A DNA stretch of 64,000 nt from Streptomyces sp. L2 (GCF_004124325.1 NZ_QBDT01000001.1:7688001-7752000), one strand, 5' to 3'. Numbered from the stretch's first letter, positions 10,006 to 20,175 are shown. Notes: generated from the letters alone by a model not told the origin. Numbers and translations: made by a program.

Positions 10006-10236
10006 TCAGACCGCGCTGGGCGCCGGAGAGGCACTGGTCGCCGGGTGCGGCACGGGCCCTGCCCCCGGTGGTCGATTCCTGCAGGAACGGGCGCCAGGCT
10101 GCCGGGTCCAGCCTCCTGTATCTGTGAAGACGGGGCCGACGGTGGAGCGGGTGGAGGCGTGTTCCTTGCCCCCACCCGTCACCGAGTGCCTAGTGGCGCT
10201 CATCGACATAAGCCGCGAACGGCATATTCAGGCCGC

Positions 10237-10536
10237 TTACTGGTTCAGCTGCGGTTTGGCGGCGAGGAGTTGGGGGACGACCGCTGTCAGTTCCTTGCTG
10301 GCAAGCTGCAATATCTGGTCCATGACGGCGTTGCCGAAGACCGAGCTGATCTGCGTGCCCTGCGGATTCTGCTGGACGGCCTGAGTCGGCTGCTGTGCCT
10401 GCGTCGCAGGGCAAGCGGCGAATGCTCCCGTCGCGGCGGCTAAGACGAAACCGGCGGAGACGGGGGCCATAGCGCCGACTTTCAGCGCTCGCTTCTGCAT
10501 CGCTGTCAGCTCTTTCTGCTTCCTGTGACGCGCCAT
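10237..10536 (-). CDS. Small Gln-rich secreted protein
   Basis: 99 residues. The AGGAGG ribosome site sits about 8 bases before ATG, which fixes the start. The N-terminus MARHRKQKELTAMQKR is strongly basic and precedes a hydrophobic segment and AxA site (GAFAACPA), a Sec signal peptide. The mature part begins with a Q- and P-rich stretch (QAQQPTQAVQQNPQ) followed by a short amphipathic helix ending KPQLNQ. A single cysteine remains. I do not recognise the family. The size recalls small aerial-hypha surface proteins, but chaplin or rodlin motifs are absent. Codon 32 is TTA. Confidence 0.7.
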   Translation of the reverse strand: MARHRKQKELTAMQKRALKVGAMAPVSAGFVLAAATGAFAACPATQAQQPTQAVQQNPQGTQISSVFGNAVMDQILQLASKELTAVVPQLLAAKPQLNQ

Positions 10537-11896
10537 TATTTTTCCTCCTATTTGGCTGAACGTATAACTATCGCAGCTGCTGCGGGTGTTTCTGACCGTC
10601 TGTGCAGTTCTCCCGACACCAGCCTCTGGCTGAGTACCGACTCGGAGTGAGGAAAGGGCGCATGCGGGATCCGCATCCGCCGAGAGCCTGGGGTCTGGGC
10701 CCTCTCGATCCCCGTAGATACTGCAATCAATCGCCGCACAGGCCGCAGTGTGAGACAGTCCCCTCGCCTTTTGAGCGCAACGACCTGCCACTCAGCAGCA
10801 GCATCACCGCCACCAGAGCGAACCCGGGGCGGAGGGCCACAGGCTATACGAACATCACCCATTACGAAAAGGTAACTTCCTCGCGTGACCCACCGATCAT
10901 CGAAGTCCGCTCCACCGGCGATACTGACGGCCGCTCAATTGCCGAAAGACGCCGACTAGTTGATGGAAACCCCTTGCGGTCGCCACCGCCAGGACCGGGC
11001 GAAGCCCTGGCCTGCGCCTCACACCTCGATGCCATGGCCGACGGAGCCGACGCCTCTCGGGCGGCCACCCGCGCGAGTTCGAGATGGCCTTGCCGTCTCC
11101 TCCACCGGGTTGCACCCGGAAGGGCAACTGGCTCAGCTCTCGTCGATGGCGGTCAGATCGACGCTCTCGACGGTCTCGGCGAAGGCCGAGTAGTTCGGCT
11201 CTGTCCCGAGGTTGTTGGAGTGAGCCACGTCGACCAGGCCGAGGCAGTCGATCCAGCTAGGGGCCGCTGGTTCCCCGGCCGGGAGATCGGATCGGCCTGG
11301 GGGAGGGAGTGACGGTTGGGGCAATGGATCCGCGGAAGCTCTCCGACGCCGTACCGCACGGCGGAGTCCGCTCTGTGAATCTTCCCGTTCTCGTCGCCGG
11401 CTCAAGCAAAACCCCGCCACACCGGACGCCAGTCCATCGACGACGCCAACGTCGCCTCCAACAAGTCACCCACACGCCGGCAGCCTGCTGCGGACCTGGC
11501 TCACCGACATCCAACCCCGAACCTTCACGGACCGCGATGGGCTGCCCCCAGCACCTACAGCACGGCAGCCCCGGATTCTGCCAGCGCCCAGTGCCCGGTA
11601 CAGCAAGACTCAGGTCGTAAGCGCTGACATTTACAGAGCGACGCCGAGTCGTTGAATTGTTCATAACAGCGGTCGACCATCTCGCAGCAGCCATCCCGTG
11701 GGCCGGAGCTAGCTTGCGGCTTCAATCAATCAAGTGGCGGTCATAAGGCCTCCGGGTTCCGGCTGGCCGAATTGAAACCCTGCTAAACCGTGTGATGCGG
11801 TTATTTTCAGCCGTATCGTAGCAAGTCCTGTTGCAGGCATCACTGGTGGAGTAGAACAGCGGGTGAATCATCCGCCCATAGAAAGGCATGGAGCGC
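10537..11896. other. 1.3 kb without a supported gene
   Basis: Long frames here are shadows with biased composition. On the minus strand a short frame ending at 11133 reads NNLGTEPNYSAFAETVESVD, which looks protein-like and may be the 3' end of a lost gene, but there is no start or upstream homology. No transposase motif or strong hairpin was seen. Confidence 0.45.
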
Positions 11897-12358
11897 ATGA
11901 GGAAGAAGCTCGCCGTAGCAGCAGTCCTCGGACTGTTCGCGATTCCGCTGACAGGCATGAGTTCCGCTTTGGCGGCTACTGCCGCAGCACCGCAAGGCAA
12001 CGTTCGCGTTGCTTGCGATGGATCGACCTGCTCTGGTCTGGACCCCGCGCGAACCGTCAGCAGCCTGGACGGACACTCTTGCCTGGCGGGCGCCTACACG
12101 CCCCGGGGCACCGCCGGTACGGCTCGGTTCGCAACAATTCGCGGTACCGTGGAACTGCAGTACAGCCCACACTGTCACGCGAACTGGGCTCGCATCACCA
12201 ACGCCAAATCGGGCACCTGGGTATGGGTCCAGAACTGGAACAACAGCATCGCTCAACGATACGTCCCGCAGGGGCGAACGAGCACGCACACGAGAATGGT
12301 CAACGGCTACACGACAAGCCGGGCTGGCGACAGCGACGGTTACACGGCCTGGTATTAA
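11897..12358 (+). CDS. Secreted DUF2690-type protein
   Basis: 153 residues from the second of two in-frame ATGs. This one has AAAGG about 10 bases upstream, while the first (11888) has no room for a ribosome site. The signal peptide ends near ALAATAAA. The mature part has CDGSTCSGLDP, a spaced cysteine (HSCLAG), and VELQYSPHCHANWARI, which is the characteristic order of DUF2690. These are small cysteine-containing exported domains found across Streptomyces, of unknown role. The gene is monocistronic and followed by a clear hairpin. Confidence 0.8.
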   Translation: MRKKLAVAAVLGLFAIPLTGMSSALAATAAAPQGNVRVACDGSTCSGLDPARTVSSLDGHSCLAGAYTPRGTAGTARFATIRGTVELQYSPHCHANWARITNAKSGTWVWVQNWNNSIAQRYVPQGRTSTHTRMVNGYTTSRAGDSDGYTAWY

Positions 12359-12474
12359 GAAGGTACTGGCTGCTGCCGGTCACCGAGAAACAGGGGCGCA
12401 TGATGCTGTAGCCCCAAGAGGCAAAGAAATTCCACGATCTCCCTCCGGCAGCTGACCGACTCGGCCGAGTTTTG

Positions 12475-12508
12475 TTGGTGGCCCATCATTCCTCTGATGG
12501 GCCACCAA
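12475..12508 (+). terminator. Hairpin terminator
   Basis: A perfect 14-bp inverted repeat (TTGGTGGCCCATCA and its complement) with a 6-nt loop lies 117 bases downstream of the DUF2690 gene. Confidence 0.7.
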
Positions 12509-12919
12509 TTACGTTGTGGATCGGCAGCACGGGTGAGTTGCTGCGGCTGGGTCTGTCGTCGTGTGCGCCGACGCTCCATCGAGTACACCAGCACCTTGCC
12601 CCCCGCGAGCGCCCGCACGGCTGCCCCTTTCCGTGAACTGGTCCAGCAGGACCACCTGATGTACCGACGCCGTCACTTACTCTTGGTCCGGATCAAACGG
12701 GGGCCTCCGTCATTCATCGGGCCCCGCCGGTCAACGAGCGCCCCGCACCGCCGGGAAGACCGCGCCACCCCGACGTCTGCCTCGAGACGCAGCCCCCGCA
12801 CCCGGCGTTGGGGCCGTCGCCCGCGCGGCAGGAGGAAACGGGCCCAACGGCTGTGACGGCGTCGGTCAGGCCAGGCACCTGCCGACAAAGGGGACCCAAG
12901 AAGGACAGCAGCCCTGGCC

Positions 12920-13120
12920 TTGCGGCAGGGATCTGCGGTCCAGGTTCCGGGCCACGAGCAGGACCCGAACACGCAGAACAACAACTCCTGCGTCACCACC
13001 GAGATCCCCCACATCCCTCTGACCGACCCCGGCATCGCGGCAGCCTTCGCCGCCCTCACCGGCATCGGCACCACCTACTACGGCCGCCGACGCCACACCA
13101 CCACCGGAGCCGCCCACTAA
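12920..13120 (+). CDS. Small protein with one C-terminal membrane segment
   Basis: About 66 residues if started at TTG; the true start may be further upstream. The visible end reads PLTDPGIAAAFAALTGIGTTYYGRR (in two parts: PLTDPGIAAAFAAL, then TGIGTTYYGRR) followed by a basic tail. That gives one hydrophobic helix and a positively charged end, as in membrane-anchored or tail-anchored small proteins. It stops 47 bases before a strong hairpin, which supports it being a real 3' end. Function unknown. Confidence 0.4.
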   Translation: MRQGSAVQVPGHEQDPNTQNNNSCVTTEIPHIPLTDPGIAAAFAALTGIGTTYYGRRRHTTTGAAH

Positions 13121-13167
13121 CGCACCCCCCAACCACCAACCCCTACAACACACAATCCACAACCCAA

Positions 13168-13205
13168 GGGTCCCTCCCCCCAGCCAACCACGGGGGGAGG
13201 GACCC
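13168..13205 (+). terminator. Hairpin terminator
   Basis: A perfect 14-bp stem (GGGTCCCTCCCCCC and its complement) with a 10-nt loop lies downstream of the small membrane protein. It could also serve the convergent gene on the other strand. Confidence 0.7.
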
Positions 13206-13328
13206 TCATATCAGCGACAGCCGGGTGCGGGACACCGGTAGCCCCAGAGGTGTCATCGTCCAAATGCCGGCATCCGCCAACCCGCAAGATCTACTGATGC
13301 CTTCGAGGGGAACTCGAAAGGACCTGTC

Positions 13329-15944
13329 TCAGCAATACCACCAGCTCGGGGGGAATCTGAACGCTGCCGCCTGGCTGTGAGATGTGATCGATGTGGCAAT
13401 GGGGCACAGGTCGTGGGCCGCGGTGTCCGGATCGGTATCGCGGGCCTTCTGCTCAAAGTCTGCGCTGTCTGAACGTGCCCGAGCGATGAGCTGCAGTGTT
13501 CCTGTACCGGTACCTGCCAGGCGCTGCAGGCACGTTGCGGAGGTGGGCGGGCAGTTCGAGATGGCCTGCTGGTTGCTTGCACCAGCTGCGCACGCCGGAG
13601 GGGCCGGCTGATCCTCGCCCTGAGAACAGGGGTCTGGAGTGATGGTTGTGGCGCCGAAGACGCGGACTTGACCCAGAACCAGGTGGCCTGGCTTGGTGAC
13701 GGTCACGTAGCGCCAGATCCCCAGTGGGGCGGGGCAATTGTAGCTGGACTGGTAGGGCAGGGGCATAGCGCCGATGGAGCAGGCGATGGTGTGGTCATGT
13801 GAGATTCCGGGGAAGTTGGACACCCAGATCTGGAGGTCCTGCCTTTCGGCCGGATTGTCGACGCCGTCCTGACGGAAAAGGATCTGGATCTTCGACAGAG
13901 GGTAGGAAGCGCCGAGGTCTACTTGCCACCAGGCGGACGTGTCATCCATGGCTGACGCAAAGGGGGCGCTGTACGGGCCGTTGCCGGGCGTGGTGATCCG
14001 GTCGTTGCTGGCCTGGGAGGGCGCGTACTGCGCTGAGTAGGTGCTGGAGGCTGTGGCGGGACGTGCGTAGGCGAGGTTGCGCCGTTGCCCGCCCTTTCTG
14101 ATCCAGGTGTACTCCGGCTCGAGCCCTGCACTTGCCATGATGGACTTTGCTTCGGCGTTCCAGTTCCCTTCCGCTACTGCGGTGGTGTTGTTGGACACGG
14201 TGTTCGTGCCGGGAGGGGTGGTGTAAATGCCACCCGCGTCGGCGCTCGCATAGTTGTTCTGCACCGTGTTGTGCTCGGCGACAGGCAGTGCCATCGATTG
14301 AACGAAGAGCCAGGCGGGAGCGTAGCCGTTCACGACGTTGTATTCCACGTGCCAGTAACTGGATCCCTGGTCCATGTACAGTGCCGCGTATCGCTGGGAG
14401 TCGTTCTCCACGTGATTCCCGGTCATGGTGGAGGGAGGTGTCGCTCCCTGAGTCCCGACCACGTAGATGGGACCGCCGTCCTCGAGCGCCGAGGTCATGA
14501 CATCGTGGACGTAGTTGGAATCGACGTGGTTGTCGACCATGGGCTGAGACGTGGCGGCGCCCCAGCCCCAGCCCAGTGAGATGCCGGTATAGGGAGTGTC
14601 CCAGACTTCGTTGTGGGTGATCTTGGTGTGCTTGACCCAGGTAGCCAGGATTCCGACCCCGCCGTGGTACTCGGTGGCCACGTTGTGCACGTAGTTGTCG
14701 CTGACCGTGTACCCGGACTCCAATGTGGCGGGCGGTGTGTAGTTCGTGCCGTCACCGATCTGGATGCCATTGGACGCGATATCGGTGAATACGTTGCCGG
14801 TGACGGTGTTGTCGTGGCCGCCCCCGTCAAAACCTAGGCCTCCGCCGCCGAGATGAGTGAACGTGTTGCCGTTGAACGTGACGTCGTCGCAGGAGTGGCA
14901 GGCCACGTTCGCCGGGAGGGGCTTCGTGTGGGCGGAGGGGTCCTGTGTCTCGGTGAAGAGCACATTGGCTTGCAGGTCTGCGAGTCCCTGTTCTCCGAAC
15001 AGCCAGGTGGCGTGCTCGAATTTCAGGCCGGTGAACCGCATGTGCTCCACCGGGCTGTCCGGGGTTCCGCCCAGTTCCACGAGCGTCTGCAGCTTTCCGG
15101 CGATGACCGTGGCGGTCCGCATGTCCTGGCCCTCTTGCGGAATGTAGTAGATCGTCCCGGCACTGGTGTCGTGGTAGAACTGGCCCGGCGAACTGAGCAG
15201 TGCATAGTTGTTTTCCACTGCGGTTGGCACGGTGGTTTGGTTGATTCCGGCCACGTTGGCGTGGCAGGAATTGTTCATGGTGACCGTTCCGTCGGCGATC
15301 GAAGAAACTGGGCAGACGGAATATGTCCAGCCACGATGTGAGGCGGAATGGCCGTAGACGACGTCGATGCTGTCCTTGTGCTGCCAGGTGTTCGGCGCGG
15401 CGCTGGTGTAAGTGAAGCCCGTGCCCGTCTTCTGCATCGAGCCGAATACCGTACTTGCCGGCATGCTCGCGACGGTAGCGCGGCGGCCGTTCACGTACAG
15501 TTGCCGTGTCCTCAGGCCAGCCGGTGCGGGAGCCTGCCAGATGTCCTTCGCCGTGTCGTGAAGACGCCAGCCAGTGACAGGAACGCCACCACTCAGGGTC
15601 ACCTTTTGCTCCGGTGCCGCCGTGTAAATAACATCATGGCCGTTCCTGCCCGAGTCGGACGGCCCAAACTCAAGAGCGGACGAGAGCTGGTACGTACCGG
15701 CCTGAAATTGGACGACCAGATCACCGGACATGGCATTCGTTCGCCGTTCAACAGCGGACTTTGCCGTCTCCACAGCACACGGCACCGCCTGCGTGCAGGC
15801 CGAACCGCTCCCGTCAGGAGAAACGTAATACGTCGCCTGCACCACGGCCCCCGCCGCAGAGCCCGAGGACAACGATAGCGCAACAACCAGAACGGACAAG
15901 CAGGCGGCCATGCGCCGGAAAGCCGAAGCGCCACTCCGAAACAT
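13329..15944 (-). CDS. Large secreted right-handed beta-helix protein with C-terminal discoidin (F5/8C) domain
   Basis: About 871 residues. The signal peptide ends near GSAAGAV, then TYYVSPDGSGSACTQ marks the start of a parallel beta-helix seen in many polysaccharide lyases and hydrolases. Residues about 50-620 show repeating N-x-V/I strands (NGNTFTHLGGG, SDNYVHNVATE, TGNHVENDS, EHNTVQNNY). Residues about 630-775 form a discoidin-like carbohydrate-binding domain (ARPATASSTY, SAWWQVDLGASY, RYVTVTKPG). The C-terminal 90 residues are cysteine-rich and unassigned. Catalytic specificity cannot be read. The start was set at MFRSGAS because it opens the signal peptide; the ribosome site is weak and a longer frame exists. 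Confidence 0.75.
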   Translation of the reverse strand: MFRSGASAFRRMAACLSVLVVALSLSSGSAAGAVVQATYYVSPDGSGSACTQAVPCAVETAKSAVERRTNAMSGDLVVQFQAGTYQLSSALEFGPSDSGRNGHDVIYTAAPEQKVTLSGGVPVTGWRLHDTAKDIWQAPAPAGLRTRQLYVNGRRATVASMPASTVFGSMQKTGTGFTYTSAAPNTWQHKDSIDVVYGHSASHRGWTYSVCPVSSIADGTVTMNNSCHANVAGINQTTVPTAVENNYALLSSPGQFYHDTSAGTIYYIPQEGQDMRTATVIAGKLQTLVELGGTPDSPVEHMRFTGLKFEHATWLFGEQGLADLQANVLFTETQDPSAHTKPLPANVACHSCDDVTFNGNTFTHLGGGGLGFDGGGHDNTVTGNVFTDIASNGIQIGDGTNYTPPATLESGYTVSDNYVHNVATEYHGGVGILATWVKHTKITHNEVWDTPYTGISLGWGWGAATSQPMVDNHVDSNYVHDVMTSALEDGGPIYVVGTQGATPPSTMTGNHVENDSQRYAALYMDQGSSYWHVEYNVVNGYAPAWLFVQSMALPVAEHNTVQNNYASADAGGIYTTPPGTNTVSNNTTAVAEGNWNAEAKSIMASAGLEPEYTWIRKGGQRRNLAYARPATASSTYSAQYAPSQASNDRITTPGNGPYSAPFASAMDDTSAWWQVDLGASYPLSKIQILFRQDGVDNPAERQDLQIWVSNFPGISHDHTIACSIGAMPLPYQSSYNCPAPLGIWRYVTVTKPGHLVLGQVRVFGATTITPDPCSQGEDQPAPPACAAGASNQQAISNCPPTSATCLQRLAGTGTGTLQLIARARSDSADFEQKARDTDPDTAAHDLCPIATSITSHSQAAAFRFPPSWWYC

Positions 15945-16269
15945 CCAGAACCACTCATTCCAGGTCTCTTTTGAACTCTCCCTATTAGGAGAACTCCCCC
16001 TGGTCCGGGTGACGCTGACGGGCGGCACGTACACCGATCGGCCTACCCTTTGTCGTGCCGCGGGGTAGTCCGGGCGAGAGAACGGGGCGATCAAGCCGAC
16101 ACGGCGTAGATGACGATCTATCCTGTCAATATCTGAAGTGTCGCTGTGGCTAAAGTTAAGCGAAGTAGGTGAAGGATAAGCTTTTCACCACGTACAGAGT
16201 GGTTCAATGCCGATGACGTGGCAGGTGTCTATTGCGATGAGGTACGTGCCGCGGTGAGAGGATGGTGCC
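15945..16269. other. Divergent promoter region between two exoprotein genes
   Basis: 325 bases between the beta-helix gene and the DUF5722 gene, locally AT-richer (around 16110-16200) than its surroundings, as expected for divergent promoters. No specific operator was recognised. GAGAGGA at about 16255 is the ribosome site of the right-hand gene. Confidence 0.45.
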
Positions 16270-17931
16270 GTGCGGAGCCTCAAGTTGAGTCACCGTTCAC
16301 GTTTATTAGCCGGCCTTCTGGCCCTGACCTGTGTTGCGCTCCTGTCTACCAGCCTGGCTTACACCCAGTGGCCGTTCAACGCACGAGTATCGGTGGCCGG
16401 GCCCGGTAATGAGCACGTGGTTGAGGCTGGTGCAATGCGCACTCCTGCGCTGCCCTACCCGGCTCGTTCTGATTACCGTATCAAGGGCGTCGTGCCCGAT
16501 TCGCTACCGAAGGCCGTGGTGGCCCATAGCAACGCCGGACTGGTCACAAAGAATGTGACCTGGGCGAAGTGGGAACCCGTCGTCGAGACCGCCGCCTGCG
16601 GATCAGGAGAGGAGCGGTTCAACAGCCACTGCTTCCGCATTGATAGAGCGTTCGACGAAAGTGTCAAGCAGTGGACGGATCTCGGAGTCAACGTCGTCGC
16701 GATCGTCATGGGAACGCCTGAGTGGGCGCGTAAGGGACGCCGCTGCTCACCCACGCAGCACGCCTTCGAGATCTCCTGCGTGCCCAACCACCCCTCCGAC
16801 TACGGCCGTTTCGCCGGAATGATCGCCCAGCGCTATGACGGGCGGCACGGGCATGGCCGGATCGCTGACTTCGTCGTCATGAACGAAGTCAACACCAACG
16901 CATATTTCGACATCGGCTGCGGTCACGGCGTCCCCTGTGACAAGACAGCGTGGCTTGACGCGATCGCAGCGAACTACATCGCCGCCTACGACGCCATCAA
17001 AGCTCAGCAGTCCACGGCGAAAGTCATGACCTCCCTGGACCATCACTTCGGCAGGGCATACGATCTCCCGGCCGACCGCACTCCACTGCTGTCCGGAATG
17101 ACCGTGCTCGAAGGCCTGGCCGCACGGGTAGGGAAGCGCCAATGGCAGGTTGCCTACCACCCCTACCCCCCGAACTTGCCACGTCCCGCCTTCTCGGCAA
17201 ACGACTATCCCAAGGTCACCTACGGCAATATCGGTATCCTGCTCGGCTGGCTGCGGCAGCGTTTCCCTCACACGCCGTCTGCCTGGGACGTAGAACTCAC
17301 CGAAAGCGGGATCAACTCCCGGCACCCCTCCGGTGAATCGTCCCAAGCCCGCCAGTTGTGCAGAGCCTTCCACAATGTTCTCGGTACTCCGGGAATCAGC
17401 GCGTATGTGTATCACCGTGGCGTCGACGTGCCCAGCATGGTCAAGAGAGGTTGGGGACCGGGTCTGCGCCGCGTGGACGGCAGCCCCAAACCCGCCTGGA
17501 AGGTATGGACACAGGCCAACCGCAACGACCTCCATCCCTCACGCTTGTCGTGCGGTTTTCAGACCCTGCCCTACACCAGGCTCGTCCGCGGATTTGACAG
17601 CGGGCGCGGCCACTTCGTCTCCTCACGTCTCCTCCCACCCGGCGTCACCCAAGAGAAGGCCTGGCGGCTGCTGCGCGATTCCCACTCCCACACCGTGGAA
17701 CTCTTCGAATGCAAGGCCAGCAGCCGCACGTACCTGACCAGGGATCCGGACTGCGGGGGACGATTCCCCATGGGGCCGGTTGGATTTGCCTACACCACCA
17801 AAGTCAAGGGCTCCGTCCCGCTCTACCGCTGCTACAACCCCAACAACGGTGACCACCTCATCACCTCCTCGCTCACATGCGATGGCTTCCCCGTCAGAGA
17901 GCGACTCCTCGGCTACGCATTGCGCGGCTGA
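16270..17931 (+). CDS. Secreted DUF5722 glycosidase-like protein with DUF5648-like C-terminal repeats
   Basis: 553 residues with a GTG start and GAGAGGA upstream. The N-terminus is a signal peptide or anchor. Residues about 70-420 fit the TIM-barrel-like DUF5722 domain, with VVMNEVNTNAYFDIG and WDVELTESGIN holding two glutamates at positions expected for a retaining glycosidase. The last 120 residues contain VPLYRCYNPNNGDHLITS and LLGYAL, typical of the DUF5648 repeat. The combination suggests an extracellular enzyme acting on a glycan; the substrate is unknown. Codons 12 and 13 (16303-16308) are tandem TTA, so translation should depend strongly on bldA tRNA. Confidence 0.75.
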   Translation: MRSLKLSHRSRLLAGLLALTCVALLSTSLAYTQWPFNARVSVAGPGNEHVVEAGAMRTPALPYPARSDYRIKGVVPDSLPKAVVAHSNAGLVTKNVTWAKWEPVVETAACGSGEERFNSHCFRIDRAFDESVKQWTDLGVNVVAIVMGTPEWARKGRRCSPTQHAFEISCVPNHPSDYGRFAGMIAQRYDGRHGHGRIADFVVMNEVNTNAYFDIGCGHGVPCDKTAWLDAIAANYIAAYDAIKAQQSTAKVMTSLDHHFGRAYDLPADRTPLLSGMTVLEGLAARVGKRQWQVAYHPYPPNLPRPAFSANDYPKVTYGNIGILLGWLRQRFPHTPSAWDVELTESGINSRHPSGESSQARQLCRAFHNVLGTPGISAYVYHRGVDVPSMVKRGWGPGLRRVDGSPKPAWKVWTQANRNDLHPSRLSCGFQTLPYTRLVRGFDSGRGHFVSSRLLPPGVTQEKAWRLLRDSHSHTVELFECKASSRTYLTRDPDCGGRFPMGPVGFAYTTKVKGSVPLYRCYNPNNGDHLITSSLTCDGFPVRERLLGYALRG

Positions 17932-18057
17932 CCGCAGAGGTGGGCATGTCCAGCAGGACGGCGAGGCAGACCAGACCCACGGCGATGACGACGGGTGCGG
18001 CGTGATCGATGTGCAGCTACGGCGGCGGGCGGCGCTCGCCCGCGGCCAGCCAAATCG

Positions 18058-19225
18058 TCAGCGGAGGAAGTGGGAGACCATCTTGTACATGAACGCGGTT
18101 CCCTGCCGCAGCGCCTCGATGTGGATCCGCTCGTCGTTTCCGTGCATCGCGACCAACTGCTCGTTGGTGATGACGTACGGGTAGACGCCGTACCCGGGAA
18201 TGCCACGCTTGCGCCACGGTGCCAAACTTGTGCCTGCTTCGAACAGGGCCGGCGTGAATACCGCGTCGGGGTAGGCCTCGCCGGCGGCCCCGGCAAGAGC
18301 GCGGAATAGTGGAGTGTCGATGTCGGCCGGCGGCGCCGCCCACGTCTCGTCGAGCTCGTCGAGATACTGATCCTCGCTCTTGCCCTCCGGGACGGCGAGC
18401 GCTACTCGGACGCCATGTCCGTTCGTCACCTCGCGGACTTGGGTGAGGAACTCACGAGGCTTCTGCCCGCCGGGGATACCACGGCAGTTCAACCGGACGT
18501 GCGCCGAGGACGGGATCACGTTCTCCTTGTCACCGGAGCCTCGATGACGAACGCGTGCGTGGTTCTGAGCAGAGCCTGGTGAAGCCATGGGTAGGAGGAT
18601 CTCGACGCAAAGACGCGGGCGGCCCGTTCCTGTGCGATCTGGTTGCGTGCGGAGAGCATCAGCTTGACGGCGTGTGCGAAATCCGCGTCGTCGGTAGCTG
18701 TCTCCAGTGCCGCGAAGTAGTCGCGCGTCACCGGAGTGAGGTGCACGGGCGCGAGCCAGTCGCCGAGTTCTGCGACTGCCCGGGACAGGTTCAGAATGGC
18801 GCCGTCGGGGTTGGGCTTGGAGGAGTGCGTGGCGGTGCCGTCGGCGATGAGGTCGAGGTTGAAGAGGACCTTGTCCTGTCGGGCGGCGGTGATCAGCACG
18901 GGGGTGGCCTTGTCCTTCTGCGCCAGGAACCAGCCGTCCTCGGTGAGGACCATGCCGGCGTTCACCTTGTCCCTGTGGTTGTCGGCCAGCCACTGGGACC
19001 CGTATGAGCCGGCTTCCTCGTCGCAGTCGGTGAGCACGATGATGTCGCGCTCGAACCGGGATCCCTCGGCGATGTGCCGCAGCAGAGCGCTGATCGTCGC
19101 CGAGTTCGCGCCTTTCATGTCGAGGGCACCGCGGCCGTACACCTCGCCGTTGAGCACCGTGCCGGAAGAGGGATCGACGGACCACTTCTTCGGTTCGACC
19201 GGTACGACGTCGGGGTGCCGAGCGC
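18058..19225 (-). pseudogene. Broken M20-family peptidase gene
   Basis: One frame carries HPDVVPVEPKKWSVDP, GRGALDMKG and CDEEAGSYGS, which are metal-site blocks of M20 peptidases (D of DMKG and EE of DEEAGS). It continues until about 18520. A second frame, overlapping near 18540, continues with NVIPSSAHVRLNCRG and ends with FEAGTSLAPW and HGNDERIHIEAL, the final metal histidine region. A frameshift separates the halves. The N-terminal 60-90 residues before HPDVVPV are absent, and the upstream DNA belongs to a different secreted protein. It was probably an ArgE/DapE-like amidohydrolase. Confidence 0.85.
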
Positions 19226-19698
19226 CGGAGAGACGATCTGGAAGGTAACCGACCCGGTGTACGTGCCGGTCGCCGTGATTTTCTTGGGGTCGCCCGGAAT
19301 CGGCGTGTAGTACGTCACCTGCTGACCGTTGGTCGGCACGGTGTGGGTCTGGTCGGACGTCGCGGCAGCGCCTGGCGGGCCTTGCGCGGGATGGCCGGGT
19401 GAGCCGCCTGGGACGTAGCCGAGGATGCCCAAGACCCGGAGATTGACCTGGGGCGTGTTGCCGATGGAGGTGCAGCTCATCCTCCCGTTGAAGATGACGC
19501 GGCCGGCGCCATTGGAGAAGTGCGGGTTGTCGATCTGAGCCGTGCACACCGCGACGTCGTCGGCGACGCGGGGACCGAGGCCCTTGGGGCGGCCGAGGCG
19601 GTGGCAAAGGCCGTTGACAGGGCCAGCAGCCTGGCGGCCGTGAGGACGGTACGGCGCGGGACAGCGGCAGAGGTCGTGAGTACGGGATTTCCTCTCAC
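19215..19698 (-). pseudogene. Broken small secreted protein joined to the M20 fragment
   Basis: The start MRGNPVLTTSAAVPRRTVLT with a following hydrophobic run and an alanine-rich cleavage site is a good signal peptide. Near 19575 the sense moves to another frame, which reads CTAQIDNPHFSNGAG, MSCTSIGNTPQVNLRVLG and GTYTGSVTFQIVSPAL. That segment then runs directly into the truncated peptidase sequence near 19215. The gene has therefore lost its frame and its 3' end. It lies 27 bases downstream of another secreted protein gene on the same strand. Confidence 0.6.
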
Positions 19699-19725
19699 GC
19701 GTCGCTCGACGCGGAACGCAGGGTG

Positions 19726-20175
19726 TCAGCCGCAGTTCGCGTTGATGTGGTTGGACTCGTGGAACTCGTAACTGCCGTTCGTGTGTCGTGAGTTGATGTA
19801 CGTGCGGAAATCGTGGATGCCAGTGCCGGCGCAGTTGTAGGTGATCGCCTGGGAGTGCTGACCCGTGAAATTCACGGTGGCCATGTCCTCCCAGCCGTAC
19901 CAGCGCGAACGCTGAATCACGAGCGTCGCTCCGCCACCGCACGGCGCGATGATGGCACCGGAGCCGGAGATGGTGTCGCCGTCCTGGAAGGTGGGGCCGA
20001 TCGATGTGCAGGTGAGGTCGGCCGCCTCCTGCCGTTCCGAGGCGGCAGCCGTGGTCAGCAGCGTGCTGGCGACAAGCACCGACAACGCAGCGACCGATCG
20101 CAGAACACGGCGCCCACGGCTCCGGGGCCGCCCGGAGTCGGACTGCGCAGCGTGGGGGTTACTGATGTCGGTCAT
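19726..20175 (-). CDS. Secreted protein of unknown function
   Basis: 149 residues. An unusually long N-terminal region (MTDISNPHAAQSDSGRPRSR) comes before a basic/hydrophobic signal segment that ends near TTAAASERQ. The mature part has four cysteines (LTCTSIG, APCGGG, YNCAG, ANCG), enough for two disulphides, and aromatic beta-rich sequence such as RSRWYGWEDMATVNFTG. It shares the CTSIG element with the broken secreted gene just downstream, so the two may be diverged relatives. Function not recognised. Confidence 0.7.
   Translation of the reverse strand: MTDISNPHAAQSDSGRPRSRGRRVLRSVAALSVLVASTLLTTAAASERQEAADLTCTSIGPTFQDGDTISGSGAIIAPCGGGATLVIQRSRWYGWEDMATVNFTGQHSQAITYNCAGTGIHDFRTYINSRHTNGSYEFHESNHINANCG

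Noticed and set aside
11257..11694. Minus-strand frame of 145 residues
   Set aside because: No family similarity, no signal peptide and no ribosome site; judged a chance frame in decayed DNA.
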